DNA from: CAYSWS01 sp964434935
GTDB lineage: Bacteria > Patescibacteriota > WWE3 > UBA101185 > UBA10185
DNA: 64,000 nt
Direction of reading: 5' to 3'
NCBI GenBank assembly: GCA_964434935.1
Contig: CAYSWS010000003.1
Span: 4,084-68,083 of the forward strand
Below are positions 35,722 through 45,319 of this stretch, one piece after another. The notes under the pieces are model-generated. The model was not told the DNA's origin. It made no database searches and saw nothing but the letters and a program-made list of their open reading frames with translations. Position 1 is the first letter of the stretch. Each line of letters starts with the position of its first letter. The translations under genes were made by a program, and so were the position numbers.

Positions 35722-38700
35722 CTATTCTTCCGGGTGCTTTTCCAGCACTTTTAGCCTCAAAAATGAGCCCAAAATAGCCACATTCCATACCACCATTAAG
35801 GCTATGATACCGGCATATTCGAGCATTTGCGGCCAGAAAAAGATCAGTAAAAACTCCCCCTCCTTAAACTCAGGTATGACCCAACCGTTAGCCCAGTTGT
35901 TAACCTGAAAATGATCTTCCACCTCACGGGCAAAGTAAAAAGGCATGTTCTCCTGCAAGAAGTTGCCTTTCTTGACCACATAGGCTTTCCAACCCGGGTC
36001 ATAGGCCTGGTATAAAATTAGATCCTTGCCTGCTTTAGTACCGTCAAAAAACTTGTAAGCGTAGTAATTCTCTTTTTCCGCCTCGACTGAGGCAGCAAAT
36101 TTCGCGACGGGCATGTCCGCTAGATCTTTTCGTACCAGCTTTACGTTCTTTAAGTAGTCAAAAGGTAGTAGGTAAACATCCAACAAGGTAAGCTTGTTCT
36201 CTGAGGGTATCGATTCATAAGACGGATTTTGGAAGGAAAAGAAGTAGCCGTCGTCATAGTAAAATCCCGGATTGATGACAAAATACTCCACGCCGCCCTT
36301 AAGGTTGACCTCCATTTTTGACTGGCGCCTGGTACGGTTGCCGAAAATATAAAAGAAGAGCTCCTTGCCGGAGACATTTTCGCTATCCACTTTCACCAGA
36401 TAACCGTTCCAATGGTCCAGCAGGCTCGAAGCATAGCCAAAGCAGGCCATACCTCTATCTTCGGACTCAATGGCTAGGGTAGAGCCTCTTTTAAGCACGC
36501 CAAAACTGCCTGAATCCCGGCAATTGTTAATATCCACGTAGGTAGGGTCAAATGACTCTATGACATACTTTTTAACTTTTATTATCAGGGTGCTACCATC
36601 CCAGGATTGCTCTGTCTGCATTTGGTAATCCTCGATCTCTTTACCTAAAAAGACCCGGGCCGTGAGAGAAGCGGGGTTTTCAGCCAGCTCATACTGTGAG
36701 AGGTCAAATTCATTCAAATCAGCCTTGAAGACAAAATATTCTCCTTCCTCTCCTATACTCCATCGGCTGTTTAATATCTTAGTCTGTGTGGTGAGGTCCA
36801 AAAAGGGATAGATATAGTCGGGCTGACCGGAAAACTTATACGTCCCCACATCAAGGTAAGCCTGATCCTTATTAGTCAACTTGATATCGGGCTGTGCGGA
36901 GGGTACGCTTTCGGCCACAGACATGAATTTATCTATATTGTGATCGTGCAAAACTTTAAAGATCTCCAGATCTCCATAATCCTCCACTCTGACAACCTGA
37001 GTGGTTTGCGCCAATATCCTGGCCAGTTGATCATACTGCAGTCCTTCCTCTATTGAGGACACCGGCTGCAGTGTCTTGTCCAGTATCAGATAGTCAATAT
37101 CGTATTTCTGCAACACTTGTTCGAACAAAGCGGGGTTGATGGATTCTATGGCGTATTTGACCTCCCAATAATAGCTCTCACTAGTTAGGCTCCAAACGTC
37201 AAATGTTCTGGAGACCATAGGCTGTTCGATGCCGTACCATAAAAAACCTGATCCATCATAGCCCCAGCGGTTGCTAAACCAACCCCAAAAAGTGTAGTCC
37301 GGCAGGAAAGCTATACGCTTGTTCTTATCCTGCTGCTTGAAATAACTTATGGTTTGCCGGTAAGGGTCTGGCAAACCGACCTTCATGATATCGGCAAAGT
37401 AATTTCCCAGAAAAGCCGGCAAAGAGTAGACAACCAGCAGGATGAGCACAGCCGCCGTAAAGACCACCGATTGCCTAGATTTGCCGATCTGGTACTCATC
37501 TTCATGTTTACCGTACAGTTTCAACATGTAGTTATGTGCCCTGTCCAGACCGGACACAAACAGGTAAGAGTAGACCAAACTTAGAGGTACCACAAACTTG
37601 GTAAAAGGTGACCGGAAGATCTGGCTTACAAAAGATTGGCTGAAAATGACCGAATTAAAAAATGACAGAGCTTTAGTATTACTAAGAAGCATCATGCTGA
37701 TAAAAACGAAGATGCTGACAAAACCGTAATGAGCCCGGTGTTTCTTAAAAAATCCCCATATTACAAAGATAAAGGGTATGTAAGACAAAATATTGACAAA
37801 AAAGTTATGCAGATGGACATGCCAAGGCCCAAAAATTAGGTGGTCGTTGGTGTCGTAAAGATCAAAGTAGAAACCTTCCAGCCGGGCAAAACTTTTTAAG
37901 GTGCCTTTTTCTATGTTCTGACGACTCACGATGTCTGTGGCCAGTTGATTGATCTTAGATTCTTTCACCACCTCAAGAGAAGTCTTTAAAAAGTAAACCT
38001 GGGGCAGGATCCAAAACAGATTCACCATTATTATGAGCCCAAATGCCACTAAAAACCTACGGATCAATTTCTTGTTGTCCTCATTTTCGAAGAACATGCC
38101 AAATGAAAAGAAGGCCAGGCATAAGATGTAAACCACAAATAAAGTCTGTAAGTAAGCTTGGGGCGTGGCCAATAGATTTACCGCCACCAACGAGAATATT
38201 AGTCCGGGAGTCAGTCTTTTAGCATAAACGAATCTGAGAAAGATATAGATCTCCCAGGGAAGCAGGCCAAAAAACACGGAAAAAGGCTCAAAAGGCAGAC
38301 TGAAGATCTGCAAAGTACCAAGATTGAGGATATAAAAACAAGCTCCGATGAAAGCCAGGATCCTCTTCTCTTTTCTAAAACCTAGAAACTTCAGTAGAGT
38401 AAAAAATCCTAATCCTCCGGAATAGATCATAAAAAAATGGAAAAAGTAGCGAATGACGGACGATGGCAGGATCAGCCCCACAAAAAAGAGAAACACAGCC
38501 CTAACTATATCTGCCGCGTGCGCCATGCCGCTGGTCAAACCAAAGCTTTGATATTCCTGCCAGCTGGCGTGTGTAGCTCTTTTTACCGCCACCAGAGGGT
38601 TTAACTCCGTTTGCAAGCTATCCCAGCCCAACAAATATGTGCCCCGTCTGTAATTAGCCAGAAACAAAAAACCAACTACCAGCAAGAGAAGCAGCGGGTA

Positions 38701-38745
38701 TAGGCTTCCGGTGATCAGTTTGTATTTTTTAAATAGCTCTTTCAT
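35722..38745 (-). CDS. Very large GT-C/YfhO-like membrane protein
   Basis: The protein has 1007 residues from the ATG at 38745; the TTG one codon earlier is rejected because it lies in the upstream stop. About 12 membrane segments occupy residues 12-480, a large outer domain follows (about 480-970, beta-rich), and a final membrane helix sits near 975. The early GWDSLQTELNP loop carries the acidic residue expected in GT-C enzymes. It resembles YfhO/arabinofuranosyltransferase-type envelope glycosyltransferases. It overlaps the upstream gene by 1 nt (TGATG), so it belongs to the four-gene glycan operon from 42769. Confidence 0.72.
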   Translation of the reverse strand: MKELFKKYKLITGSLYPLLLLLVVGFLFLANYRRGTYLLGWDSLQTELNPLVAVKRATHASWQEYQSFGLTSGMAHAADIVRAVFLFFVGLILPSSVIRYFFHFFMIYSGGLGFFTLLKFLGFRKEKRILAFIGACFYILNLGTLQIFSLPFEPFSVFFGLLPWEIYIFLRFVYAKRLTPGLIFSLVAVNLLATPQAYLQTLFVVYILCLAFFSFGMFFENEDNKKLIRRFLVAFGLIIMVNLFWILPQVYFLKTSLEVVKESKINQLATDIVSRQNIEKGTLKSFARLEGFYFDLYDTNDHLIFGPWHVHLHNFFVNILSYIPFIFVIWGFFKKHRAHYGFVSIFVFISMMLLSNTKALSFFNSVIFSQSFVSQIFRSPFTKFVVPLSLVYSYLFVSGLDRAHNYMLKLYGKHEDEYQIGKSRQSVVFTAAVLILLVVYSLPAFLGNYFADIMKVGLPDPYRQTISYFKQQDKNKRIAFLPDYTFWGWFSNRWGYDGSGFLWYGIEQPMVSRTFDVWSLTSESYYWEVKYAIESINPALFEQVLQKYDIDYLILDKTLQPVSSIEEGLQYDQLARILAQTTQVVRVEDYGDLEIFKVLHDHNIDKFMSVAESVPSAQPDIKLTNKDQAYLDVGTYKFSGQPDYIYPFLDLTTQTKILNSRWSIGEEGEYFVFKADLNEFDLSQYELAENPASLTARVFLGKEIEDYQMQTEQSWDGSTLIIKVKKYVIESFDPTYVDINNCRDSGSFGVLKRGSTLAIESEDRGMACFGYASSLLDHWNGYLVKVDSENVSGKELFFYIFGNRTRRQSKMEVNLKGGVEYFVINPGFYYDDGYFFSFQNPSYESIPSENKLTLLDVYLLPFDYLKNVKLVRKDLADMPVAKFAASVEAEKENYYAYKFFDGTKAGKDLILYQAYDPGWKAYVVKKGNFLQENMPFYFAREVEDHFQVNNWANGWVIPEFKEGEFLLIFFWPQMLEYAGIIALMVVWNVAILGSFLRLKVLEKHPEE

Positions 38746-40769
38746 CAATTAAGCTTGTAAACATCTACGTTACTATCACTATATACTAATTCGATGGGGA
38801 TGGATTTTAGATCCGGGCTGGTCCTGTCGGCCTGAAAAACGTAGTAGGCATTGATGTACCTGCTTTCCTCGGACATTTTGTCCGACATGATCATCAGCTC
38901 ATCACCTGCTCTGGCATCTATTTCTATAGAAGGTGCGAATTGGGATGATAAATTCCCTGCTTGCTGCTGCCAGGCAGGTTCTATCACCTGACCTGAGGGT
39001 AGATATACTTTTACATCATCATATGTTCCGGGCGTCACTAATAGGCCGTTGAGATAGAATTTTCCTCCTCGGGCAAAATAGAATCTGGCTATGGTATGCG
39101 GATTGAAGTTATCGAGTTCGAAGTTATTCTTGACCACCCCAGGCGTGCTGGTGGACAAAACCACCGTTTCCGGGTTCAAGTAGAACCACCAATCACGAAC
39201 GTTCGCGCAATCGTCATAGTAGAGCTTGCCTACTTCCTCATCCTTAAAGACGACTATACTGCCTATATCTTTAGCCTTAAAAGCGTCCATGGCCTCCCGC
39301 CTATCACCGGGACTAAAACCGGTTTCGGGCACATCTCTACGCTCAAATTGACATACCAAACGGCTGAAGTGTTTTTCATCCAGTGTTTTTTCCGAAGCTG
39401 CTGTGGCGGCTGTGTAGTGAAAATATCCATCTAGGATCTTCTTTTCATAGAATACAGGCAAAGCGCTGCGGTAAGAAGAGTATTTAGATAGCGGGATGTT
39501 AAGAACTGCCTGCCCTGATAAAGGGCTGACTTCCCGTCTCATCTCTCCGGCCGCCAAAGGTTTGGAAATCTGAACGTGAAAGAACAATCTTTCGATGATG
39601 ACAACGGTCAGAAGCAGGCTTGTGTACACCGGTTTGGTGAACAAATGATCTTGCGTGACCAGAGCCAGCGCCATGAAAAGAGAGAGCAGAATAACCACCC
39701 GGCCTCCTTCAGGGTAATAGGGAATGGACCAAATGCCAAAACTCAAGAACAAGTAGAGCAGGAAAAGGCTTAGCCCCAGCAATTGAACTTTCTTGTCCCT
39801 GATCTTCATCAGCAAGTATACCAATATGCCAAGTTCTAAAGTGCCTACGGTGATAACTCTTTCTATGGCTTGCGGGGAAGGATTAATGAGCGCCCAGAGA
39901 TCTCCCAGATACCTGTTAGGCACAAAAACATCCATGACATGAGGTGCAAAGAACTTTTGTCTGGCATCGGCCAATATCAGGTCTCCGCTCAGAAGTGCCC
40001 GGATGTAACCATGGAATAAAAAGGTGAATATGACTAAAAATATGGAGAAGGCGTTTATAATTTGTCTTTTATACTTTTTTATAAATTCTTTGTACTTAGG
40101 CAGATCTTCCTTGCGCACAATTAAAAGCAGGGCAATGGGTAGAACAAATAAAAGCAAGACCAAGTATTGTAAAGATCCCATACTTATTAAAATCACGGCC
40201 GCCAGCATCCACACTAGATCTTTTATCTTAGTTCCCTGCTCACTTTGCACAATATTTTTATTCAAATTGGCAAAATAGTAGACGAGCATAGGTACCCCTC
40301 CTATAAAAGCTAGATTCAAATGACCATTGATCCTGGCAAAAACATAGGGAGAAACGCCAAAAATAAGTGCCGCCAGCAAGGCTTTTAAGCTTAGGTCCCC
40401 TGCCTGATGGTAAAGCTGACCGAATTTTTTAAAATAGTGATAGGAAAGGTAGATATTCAAGAACAGTATCAACACTATAGTCAGGTTGTAACTAAAAATG
40501 GGAGATAAAAATATACTTAGCATTGCCCCGGCCAAGACAGCAAAAGCACCGTCAAAGCCGTAACTGAAATCGAAACCATCAGGATATCTTAAAGTATTGG
40601 TAGCGGCAAATGGGTGCTTAAAAGCTAGCATATTCTCCCTGGCCAGATTCATAAAACCAAAATATTCGTAGTTATCAAAGCCGTCACCTATCAAGGAGTT
40701 ATTCACATCGACAAAGAATACGTTACTGAATATAAGAGTTAAAAAAAGAATGAAAAGAATATTTTTCAT
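38745..40769 (-). CDS. Multi-spanning membrane glycosyltransferase-like protein
   Basis: The protein has 674 residues from the ATG at 40769, which overlaps the upstream GT stop (ATGA); codons further upstream belong to that gene. About 11 membrane segments lie in the first 430 residues. An N-terminal outer loop reads GDGFDNYEYFGFMNLARENM (acidic residues as in GT-C folds), and a C-terminal extracytoplasmic beta domain spans about 450-670. It is similar in layout to its larger neighbour. It probably uses a polyprenyl-linked sugar donor. Confidence 0.7.
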   Translation of the reverse strand: MKNILFILFLTLIFSNVFFVDVNNSLIGDGFDNYEYFGFMNLARENMLAFKHPFAATNTLRYPDGFDFSYGFDGAFAVLAGAMLSIFLSPIFSYNLTIVLILFLNIYLSYHYFKKFGQLYHQAGDLSLKALLAALIFGVSPYVFARINGHLNLAFIGGVPMLVYYFANLNKNIVQSEQGTKIKDLVWMLAAVILISMGSLQYLVLLLFVLPIALLLIVRKEDLPKYKEFIKKYKRQIINAFSIFLVIFTFLFHGYIRALLSGDLILADARQKFFAPHVMDVFVPNRYLGDLWALINPSPQAIERVITVGTLELGILVYLLMKIRDKKVQLLGLSLFLLYLFLSFGIWSIPYYPEGGRVVILLSLFMALALVTQDHLFTKPVYTSLLLTVVIIERLFFHVQISKPLAAGEMRREVSPLSGQAVLNIPLSKYSSYRSALPVFYEKKILDGYFHYTAATAASEKTLDEKHFSRLVCQFERRDVPETGFSPGDRREAMDAFKAKDIGSIVVFKDEEVGKLYYDDCANVRDWWFYLNPETVVLSTSTPGVVKNNFELDNFNPHTIARFYFARGGKFYLNGLLVTPGTYDDVKVYLPSGQVIEPAWQQQAGNLSSQFAPSIEIDARAGDELMIMSDKMSEESRYINAYYVFQADRTSPDLKSIPIELVYSDSNVDVYKLN

Positions 40770-41959
40770 AGGGCAGCCTCTTGTAAGACCTGGTTGTACT
40801 TGTGACTTAAAACATCCCAACTGCGCACCCGACACATAGTTTTGGAGAATCTCTCCAGCTTGTCCAGGTTGTGCATTGCCCACAGTATCTTATTCTTCAC
40901 AGGTTTATCAAGATCAAAACATATCTCGTCGATGGAAATACCGGCCTCATCCAAAGCTTCCTTCATATCGCCTGAGTTAAAATAGCCCCTCAAAGCACTG
41001 GAAAGCAGCACTCCCATACCCTGTGAAAAAGCATGCGCTAAAGGCGCAGAGGAAGACATGAACACGGTGTAAGGTAGTATCAACATATCAGCCGCACAGA
41101 AATAATAAAGCATTTGCTCCTCCGGTATAAAACCGGTGGCCAGGGCTCCCCTCTCCTTGGCCTTGCTTAGTATCTCATCGACAAAAGCTTTGTATTCAGG
41201 CTCATGTAGATGATTTGGATTTGCTCCACCACCAATTATCAACTTCACTCCGTCTATCTCTTCCCATATGTCCAACAGCTCTTTTACTCCTTTATAGTGG
41301 GCAATAAAACCAAAATAAAGCACATATTTCGCCGATGGGTCCAGCCCCAATTTTTCTCTGGCAACTTGTTTATCAATATGAGGTTCTTGTATAACAGCTA
41401 GTGGAATAACGGTGATCTTGGCATTATTACCCATTCTCTCTTTGAACTCTTCTTCAAACACTACCAGGCGATGGGATACGAACAGTAGATAGGAATAGAA
41501 TAATTTCCTGATGGAAGAGAAAAAAAAGGTTTTCAGAGGGTTTCTGGCAAAAGTAGATATGCCGCCGCCTAATACCTGATGCACTATCAGGACTAGCCTT
41601 TTGCCTCTAAGTTTGAGAAAAAGCATCATAAGTAAGGCAAAGGCCACATGCGGGAAGTTGCCGAACATGAACATCTCAAAAGGCAGCACAATGACCTTAT
41701 TATCTGCCTGGGCAGCCCTGACAAAAAGCTTGAACAAACTTAAAAAGCTGCCCCTCTTCCATACTCTTTCCACTTGGATCTTGTTCTCAACGTAAGCCTC
41801 CCTCTTATCGAACACCTCAGCCCACACCTTAAGCTTAATGTCGGGATTGGCCTTGATCAAGGCTAGCAAAGTGACTTTGGTGTAATAACCCACACCCACG
41901 GTCTTCTCACCATGGATCTGTGACTTTTCAGGGTAGCTTGAAATAACTAAGTATTCCAT
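40766..41959 (-). CDS. Glycosyltransferase family 4-like
   Basis: The 397-residue GT-B protein has an N-terminal Rossmann domain (MEYLVISSYPEKSQ ... GVGYYTKV) and a C-terminal donor domain (YVLYFGFIAHYKGVKELL, SSSAPLAHAFSQGMGVL). It should transfer a sugar from a nucleotide donor at the cytoplasmic face. It follows the GT2 gene by 18 nt, with a TATAAT 8 nt before its own ATG, and overlaps the next gene by 4 nt. Confidence 0.85.
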   Translation of the reverse strand: MEYLVISSYPEKSQIHGEKTVGVGYYTKVTLLALIKANPDIKLKVWAEVFDKREAYVENKIQVERVWKRGSFLSLFKLFVRAAQADNKVIVLPFEMFMFGNFPHVAFALLMMLFLKLRGKRLVLIVHQVLGGGISTFARNPLKTFFFSSIRKLFYSYLLFVSHRLVVFEEEFKERMGNNAKITVIPLAVIQEPHIDKQVAREKLGLDPSAKYVLYFGFIAHYKGVKELLDIWEEIDGVKLIIGGGANPNHLHEPEYKAFVDEILSKAKERGALATGFIPEEQMLYYFCAADMLILPYTVFMSSSAPLAHAFSQGMGVLLSSALRGYFNSGDMKEALDEAGISIDEICFDLDKPVKNKILWAMHNLDKLERFSKTMCRVRSWDVLSHKYNQVLQEAAL

Positions 41960-41977
41960 ATATGTATATTATAGAGT

Positions 41978-42769
41978 TTAATTTGTGGCCAAACCAAATC
42001 TGGAAGCCAGTCTCCTGGCATAACCCAGTTCGTATCTGCCGGTGAGCTCGTTGACCCTTATCTTGATGAGATCAGCTAGTGAGGTGAATATGGCTTTGGA
42101 AAGCTTAACTTTTGAGTCTTTGTCATCGGACCAGGCAACGGCTTGTTCGACAATATTGTAGCCAAGCCTGCCGGCCAAAAATAAGATCTCGGAATCATAG
42201 CCCCATCTATCTATCTTGCTTCTACTGAAAATGTCATCTTTAGCCTCTCTGGAGAAAGCTTTGAAACCGCAAGTGAAATCAGTTACCCAGGTATTTAAAA
42301 TCAATTGGGAAAGCAGTGTGTAAGCTCTGCCTAATATTTCCCTATGTCTGGGCTGATGCTTGATGACGGTTGATTCTCCGTTCTTTCTGGTACCAACAAT
42401 GATAGGCCTATTGGCTTGCATATGAGGCACGAGCTTTTCCAGCTCTGTTAATGGGGTGGCCATATCAGCATCGAAAAATAAAGTGTAGTCACTATCGGAA
42501 TGCTCCATGCCTGTTTTGATGGCATAGCCTTTACCTCTATTTTTAGGATAGGTGACGAATTTAACTTCAGCCCCGGTTCCATTTTCAATATTTTGATAAA
42601 TACTTCTTAGAACTTCTAAGGTGTAGTCCTTACTGCCGTCATTAACGAATATTATTTTTTCCAGTTCCAGATACGGGGGAATGACCACATTTTTCAAAGC
42701 GGTAGATGTTTTTATTAATCTTTTTTCTTCATTATATACAGGTATAACGAAACTTATAGTTTTTGTCAT
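41978..42769 (-). CDS. Glycosyltransferase family 2 (DPM1/dolichol-phosphate-glucosyltransferase-like)
   Basis: The 263-residue GT-A protein has FVIPVYNEEKRL (about 6-17), IIFVNDGSKDYT, GKGYAIKTGM and the metal-binding FFDADMATP (DxD) followed by CGFKAF. It resembles polyprenyl-phosphate sugar transferases that make lipid-linked donors, which would feed the two large GT-C-like proteins downstream. It is the first gene of the operon, with a Shine-Dalgarno (AAAGGAA) and a striking promoter (TTGACG-17-TATAAT with a palindromic spacer). Confidence 0.88.
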   Translation of the reverse strand: MTKTISFVIPVYNEEKRLIKTSTALKNVVIPPYLELEKIIFVNDGSKDYTLEVLRSIYQNIENGTGAEVKFVTYPKNRGKGYAIKTGMEHSDSDYTLFFDADMATPLTELEKLVPHMQANRPIIVGTRKNGESTVIKHQPRHREILGRAYTLLSQLILNTWVTDFTCGFKAFSREAKDDIFSRSKIDRWGYDSEILFLAGRLGYNIVEQAVAWSDDKDSKVKLSKAIFTSLADLIKIRVNELTGRYELGYARRLASRFGLATN

Positions 42770-42790
42770 GTCTCAGTTCCTTTCAACTTT

Positions 42791-42831
42791 AATGACCGTG
42801 TCATTATACTATAGGTAACCTATAGCGTCAA
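42791..42831 (-). promoter_or_regulatory. GT2 operon promoter with two palindromic operators
   Basis: -35 TTGACG (42831-42826) and -10 TATAAT (42808-42803) are separated by exactly 17 nt. That spacer is itself a palindrome, CTATAGGT-T-ACCTATAG. A second palindrome, AATGAC-ACG-GTCATT (42805-42791), covers the -10 edge and start site. This looks like a tightly repressed promoter. Confidence 0.75.
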
Positions 42832-42923
42832 GTTGAGAGGAAGCGCTTTGTCTTATTCTGTGGGAGGATTAGATCTCTATGTTTAAAGGCACGATGCCGA
42901 CCAAAGGCCAGATCATGCTCTTA

Positions 42924-42987
42924 AAAAAGAGACGTACTAGAAGAGGATGTGGTGGTTATGGGGGTTACCCATTCCTCTTCTAGTACG
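42924..42987 (-). terminator. Intrinsic terminator of the 43058-44338 gene
   Basis: A perfect 15-bp stem, CGTACTAGAAGAGGA (42987-42973) with TCCTCTTCTAGTACG (42947-42933), 25-nt loop, followed on the minus strand by TCTCTTTTTT. Confidence 0.9.
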
Positions 42988-43057
42988 ATTGATGGTGTTG
43001 ACCCCAAATTGAGGGTCGCGACCGGTTTAGATTTGTTACTTAGTGTGGCGGTATTAC

Positions 43058-44338
43058 TTATTGCGAACAGGAGGGTGCATTGGTGACAGTACTTGCGTAT
43101 ATGCCAGGTAAGTTGGAGAATGCTTCACACTCACTTGAAAAGTCATCAAGGTAGAAAAGTATGACATTCCCAGTACCTGATATATCTGCGGGACCGACAA
43201 CCCAACTCCAAGATCCGCCGTTTTCGATAGCACAAGCTGCTCCATCGAAGCATTCGGTATTATCATAGGTGCCAAGGCCGCCCGTGTACACTGCAAAGGC
43301 ACCAAAGCCGTTCTTGACGGTGCCAATAGAGATGAACCCGTTGTTCCCGCTGCGCTCCCATACTTCACGTAGCCTTACGGCAAGAAGGGGGTTGATCCTG
43401 TACATCAGTTGAGAGGGCAGCTCAGGGCATTCGGACATTTCACCAAGGAAGGAGATGAGGTGCTCAATGGATGCGTGTTCAATTTCAGCCATCCATTTGG
43501 CCCAACATGCTCCTCCCCCTCCGGGGATCTCTCTTTCGATGCGGAAGGTTCCCGCCCAGATCAGATCTCTGTGAAGGCCGGGGCCTCGGTACTCAGTATC
43601 CCTATTTCCATCAACCAGATTGATCTCGCATATAAGCCAACCATCGCAAAAAGCTTCTCGCGGCTGACCGTCTGCAGAGTCTTTCACATCCCAAAACCAA
43701 GCAACGCCCTCTTCTCCGGGAACCACCATAAGTGATAGACCTACCAGATTGGACATTGCCTCAGTCTTGGCTTCCAAGGTCATGGATGCAAAGTCATCTG
43801 GTAGTCCGGGGGGCCATGGTATTTGGTTGTCGGTATCTACAGGATTGGGTCCAGGGACTACTGTGGGTACTGAAACCCAGGATCCTCCAGTATTACCGCT
43901 TCCCTGTCCCGTGGTTGCCGGTGCCGATTCTGAATCATTTGCCGAAGCAGCTGGTGCTGATTGCACATCTTGAGATTCTGCCACGGCGGGAGCTGATTCT
44001 GGAACTGGAGCGGTGTTACCGCTTTCTGTCCCGATACCGAGATCGCCAAGAGATGGTAATTCCGGCACAGCCGCCACACTCAGTTTTTCACGTGAACCCT
44101 CAAGACCGACCACGCCGGCCAACCCGGCCGCTACTGGCTCTGAGACTTGGGCTTGAATGAAGTCTTTGATCCTTGTCGGACCAACGACGACAACAAAGAC
44201 AGAAGCGGAACACAACGTAGTGATTAGCATTACAGCCACTACGGCTAAAACGATCCAGGTCGACTTGCTCGGGGATTTGTTCTCTTTCACACTTACTGTT
44301 ACAGGGTCGTGCTCTTGCTCATTCATTTCTTTTTCCAT
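43058..44338 (-). CDS. Single-pass membrane protein with large outer domain, unknown function
   Basis: The protein has 426 residues. The ATG at 44338 has an ideal Shine-Dalgarno (AGGAGG, 7-nt spacer). Residues 1-27 are cytoplasmic, and a membrane helix follows (about 29-52). An Ala/Pro/Ser-rich stalk (about 95-165) leads to an outer domain (about 175-426) rich in Cys, Trp and Gly (CDGWLICEINLV, GGACWAKWMAEIEH, CSQ end), probably disulphide-bonded. I do not recognise the domain. A consensus promoter lies 275 nt upstream and a perfect terminator downstream, so it is a monocistronic accessory gene. Confidence 0.7.
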   Translation of the reverse strand: MEKEMNEQEHDPVTVSVKENKSPSKSTWIVLAVVAVMLITTLCSASVFVVVVGPTRIKDFIQAQVSEPVAAGLAGVVGLEGSREKLSVAAVPELPSLGDLGIGTESGNTAPVPESAPAVAESQDVQSAPAASANDSESAPATTGQGSGNTGGSWVSVPTVVPGPNPVDTDNQIPWPPGLPDDFASMTLEAKTEAMSNLVGLSLMVVPGEEGVAWFWDVKDSADGQPREAFCDGWLICEINLVDGNRDTEYRGPGLHRDLIWAGTFRIEREIPGGGGACWAKWMAEIEHASIEHLISFLGEMSECPELPSQLMYRINPLLAVRLREVWERSGNNGFISIGTVKNGFGAFAVYTGGLGTYDNTECFDGAACAIENGGSWSWVVGPADISGTGNVILFYLDDFSSECEAFSNLPGIYASTVTNAPSCSQ

Positions 44339-44619
44339 CTTAAGCCTCCTAGGCTCTCTACGAGATTATTCCGATTTTTTTCCACCACGTGTCGTTGTCT
44401 GCAGCTCCTCCTTTGTAATTTAAAACCACCACCACTTTCCACCCACAAAGATTTGTAGGCACAAAGCGGCGGTAGTTTTAAAACCTTTTTTAACCACACT
44501 AAATTTGCAAAGTACAAAGTGGCTTTATGTAAACCACTAATATCTGCACAGCTACAAAGCTGCGCACGTATCAGCAGTTTAAAATTGGATCAAGTGGAAT
44601 TGTTAATTTAACTGCGCAA
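44339..44619 (-). promoter_or_regulatory. Long untranslated leader with CTTTGT repeats and hairpins
   Basis: The predicted start near 44613 leaves about 275 nt before the ATG. The leader contains about five CTTTGT motifs and at least one hairpin, GCGCAGCT-TTGT-AGCTGTGC (44565-44546). No upstream reading frame of note. The function is unknown; it may be an RNA regulatory leader. Confidence 0.45.
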
Positions 44620-44648
44620 ATAATACTACAGGGTGATTATAATGTCAA
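44620..44648 (-). promoter_or_regulatory. Promoter of the 43058-44338 gene
   Basis: TTGACA (44648-44643), a 17-nt spacer and TATTAT (44625-44620), near-consensus sigma-70 type. It lies at the foot of the terminator of the upstream small gene. Confidence 0.75.
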
Positions 44649-44652
44649 CATG

Positions 44653-44712
44653 CAAAAGACGGCCGGTTCGAATTAGTGAACACTCAACATGAGTGCATTC
44701 GAAACCGGCCAT
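44653..44712 (-). terminator. Intrinsic terminator of the small membrane protein gene
   Basis: GATGGCCGGTTTCGAAT (44712-44696) pairs with ATTCGAACCGGCCGTC (44673-44658), with an inner CACTC/GAGTG stem, followed on the minus strand by TTTTGC. Confidence 0.85.
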
Positions 44713-44720
44713 CTGCCATA

Positions 44721-44966
44721 CTATCTGCAATTCCCAAAAAGAGCTGCCCAGATCATGTTCCAATTGGTAGCTGCAATTATAGTAAATAGCCACAGGCATA
44801 CCGAGGAACCTCCAACAACAAGCACAGCGCAACCAACACCTTTCCGAAATCCTTTGCTGTTTGCTTTGGCAAGATCTTTATCCGTGTATTGTTGGTTATC
44901 AAGGGTCTCAGAGTATTCCTGAACATCTTCTTGCTCTTTCTTTTCGACTTCAATATCCTGCGTCAT
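44721..44966 (-). CDS. Small membrane protein of unknown function
   Basis: The protein has 81 residues from the ATG at 44966, chosen for its GGAG Shine-Dalgarno 8 nt upstream. The first 45 residues are acidic and Gln-rich (EVEKKEQEDVQEY). A single membrane segment (about 48-68, GCAVLVVGGSSVCLWLF) is followed by a short tail ending GNCR. It has its own strong promoter and terminator. Family not recognised. Confidence 0.65.
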   Translation of the reverse strand: MTQDIEVEKKEQEDVQEYSETLDNQQYTDKDLAKANSKGFRKGVGCAVLVVGGSSVCLWLFTIIAATNWNMIWAALFGNCR

Positions 44967-45012
44967 GGGTAATTCTCCTTTGTTTGTGATGATAGCGATT
45001 TGTCTTATCAAC

Positions 45013-45041
45013 ATTATATATCCAAGTGCCAGAACCGTCAA
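45013..45041 (-). promoter_or_regulatory. Promoter of the small membrane protein gene
   Basis: TTGACG (45041-45036), a 17-nt spacer and TATAAT (45018-45013), the same hexamers as the GT2 operon promoter. Confidence 0.75.
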
Positions 45042-45249
45042 TGGCTATAGGTTCATAATGATAAGCTTATAGTCACTTCAATGCACATGATAATGAACCT
45101 TACCACATCTCATAACTGCAACCATAAAATCAAAATAATGCAACCTCTATCGCTGGTATTATGTTTTGTACAGTAGTAGTTTGGATATTACCTGCTTCTC
45201 CTGTCCAGAAGCATGAAATTATTCCACCTCGTGTGGATGCATTTCGTAG

Positions 45250-45303
45250 AAAATCGCTCTGTGGCTGTCGCGCTTTATGTCGCTTCTCGTGGGGCGATTT
45301 TTT
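45250..45303 (-). terminator. Terminator after the PIN-TRAM gene
   Basis: AAAATCGC (45250-45257) and GCGATTTT (45294-45301) pair. T-tracts exist on both sides, so it could act in both directions; on the minus strand it lies 17 nt past the PIN-TRAM stop. Confidence 0.55.
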
Positions 45304-45319
45304 AGTGGAGAGATTGGCG

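Larger units (their letters stand above)
44967..45319. other. Non-coding spacer
   Basis: Apart from the promoter at 45013-45041 and the terminator at 45250-45303, I see only an imperfect inverted repeat of GGTTCATnATGA around 45049-45100. No credible gene; a 64-codon plus-strand frame lacks a ribosome-binding site. Confidence 0.5.
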
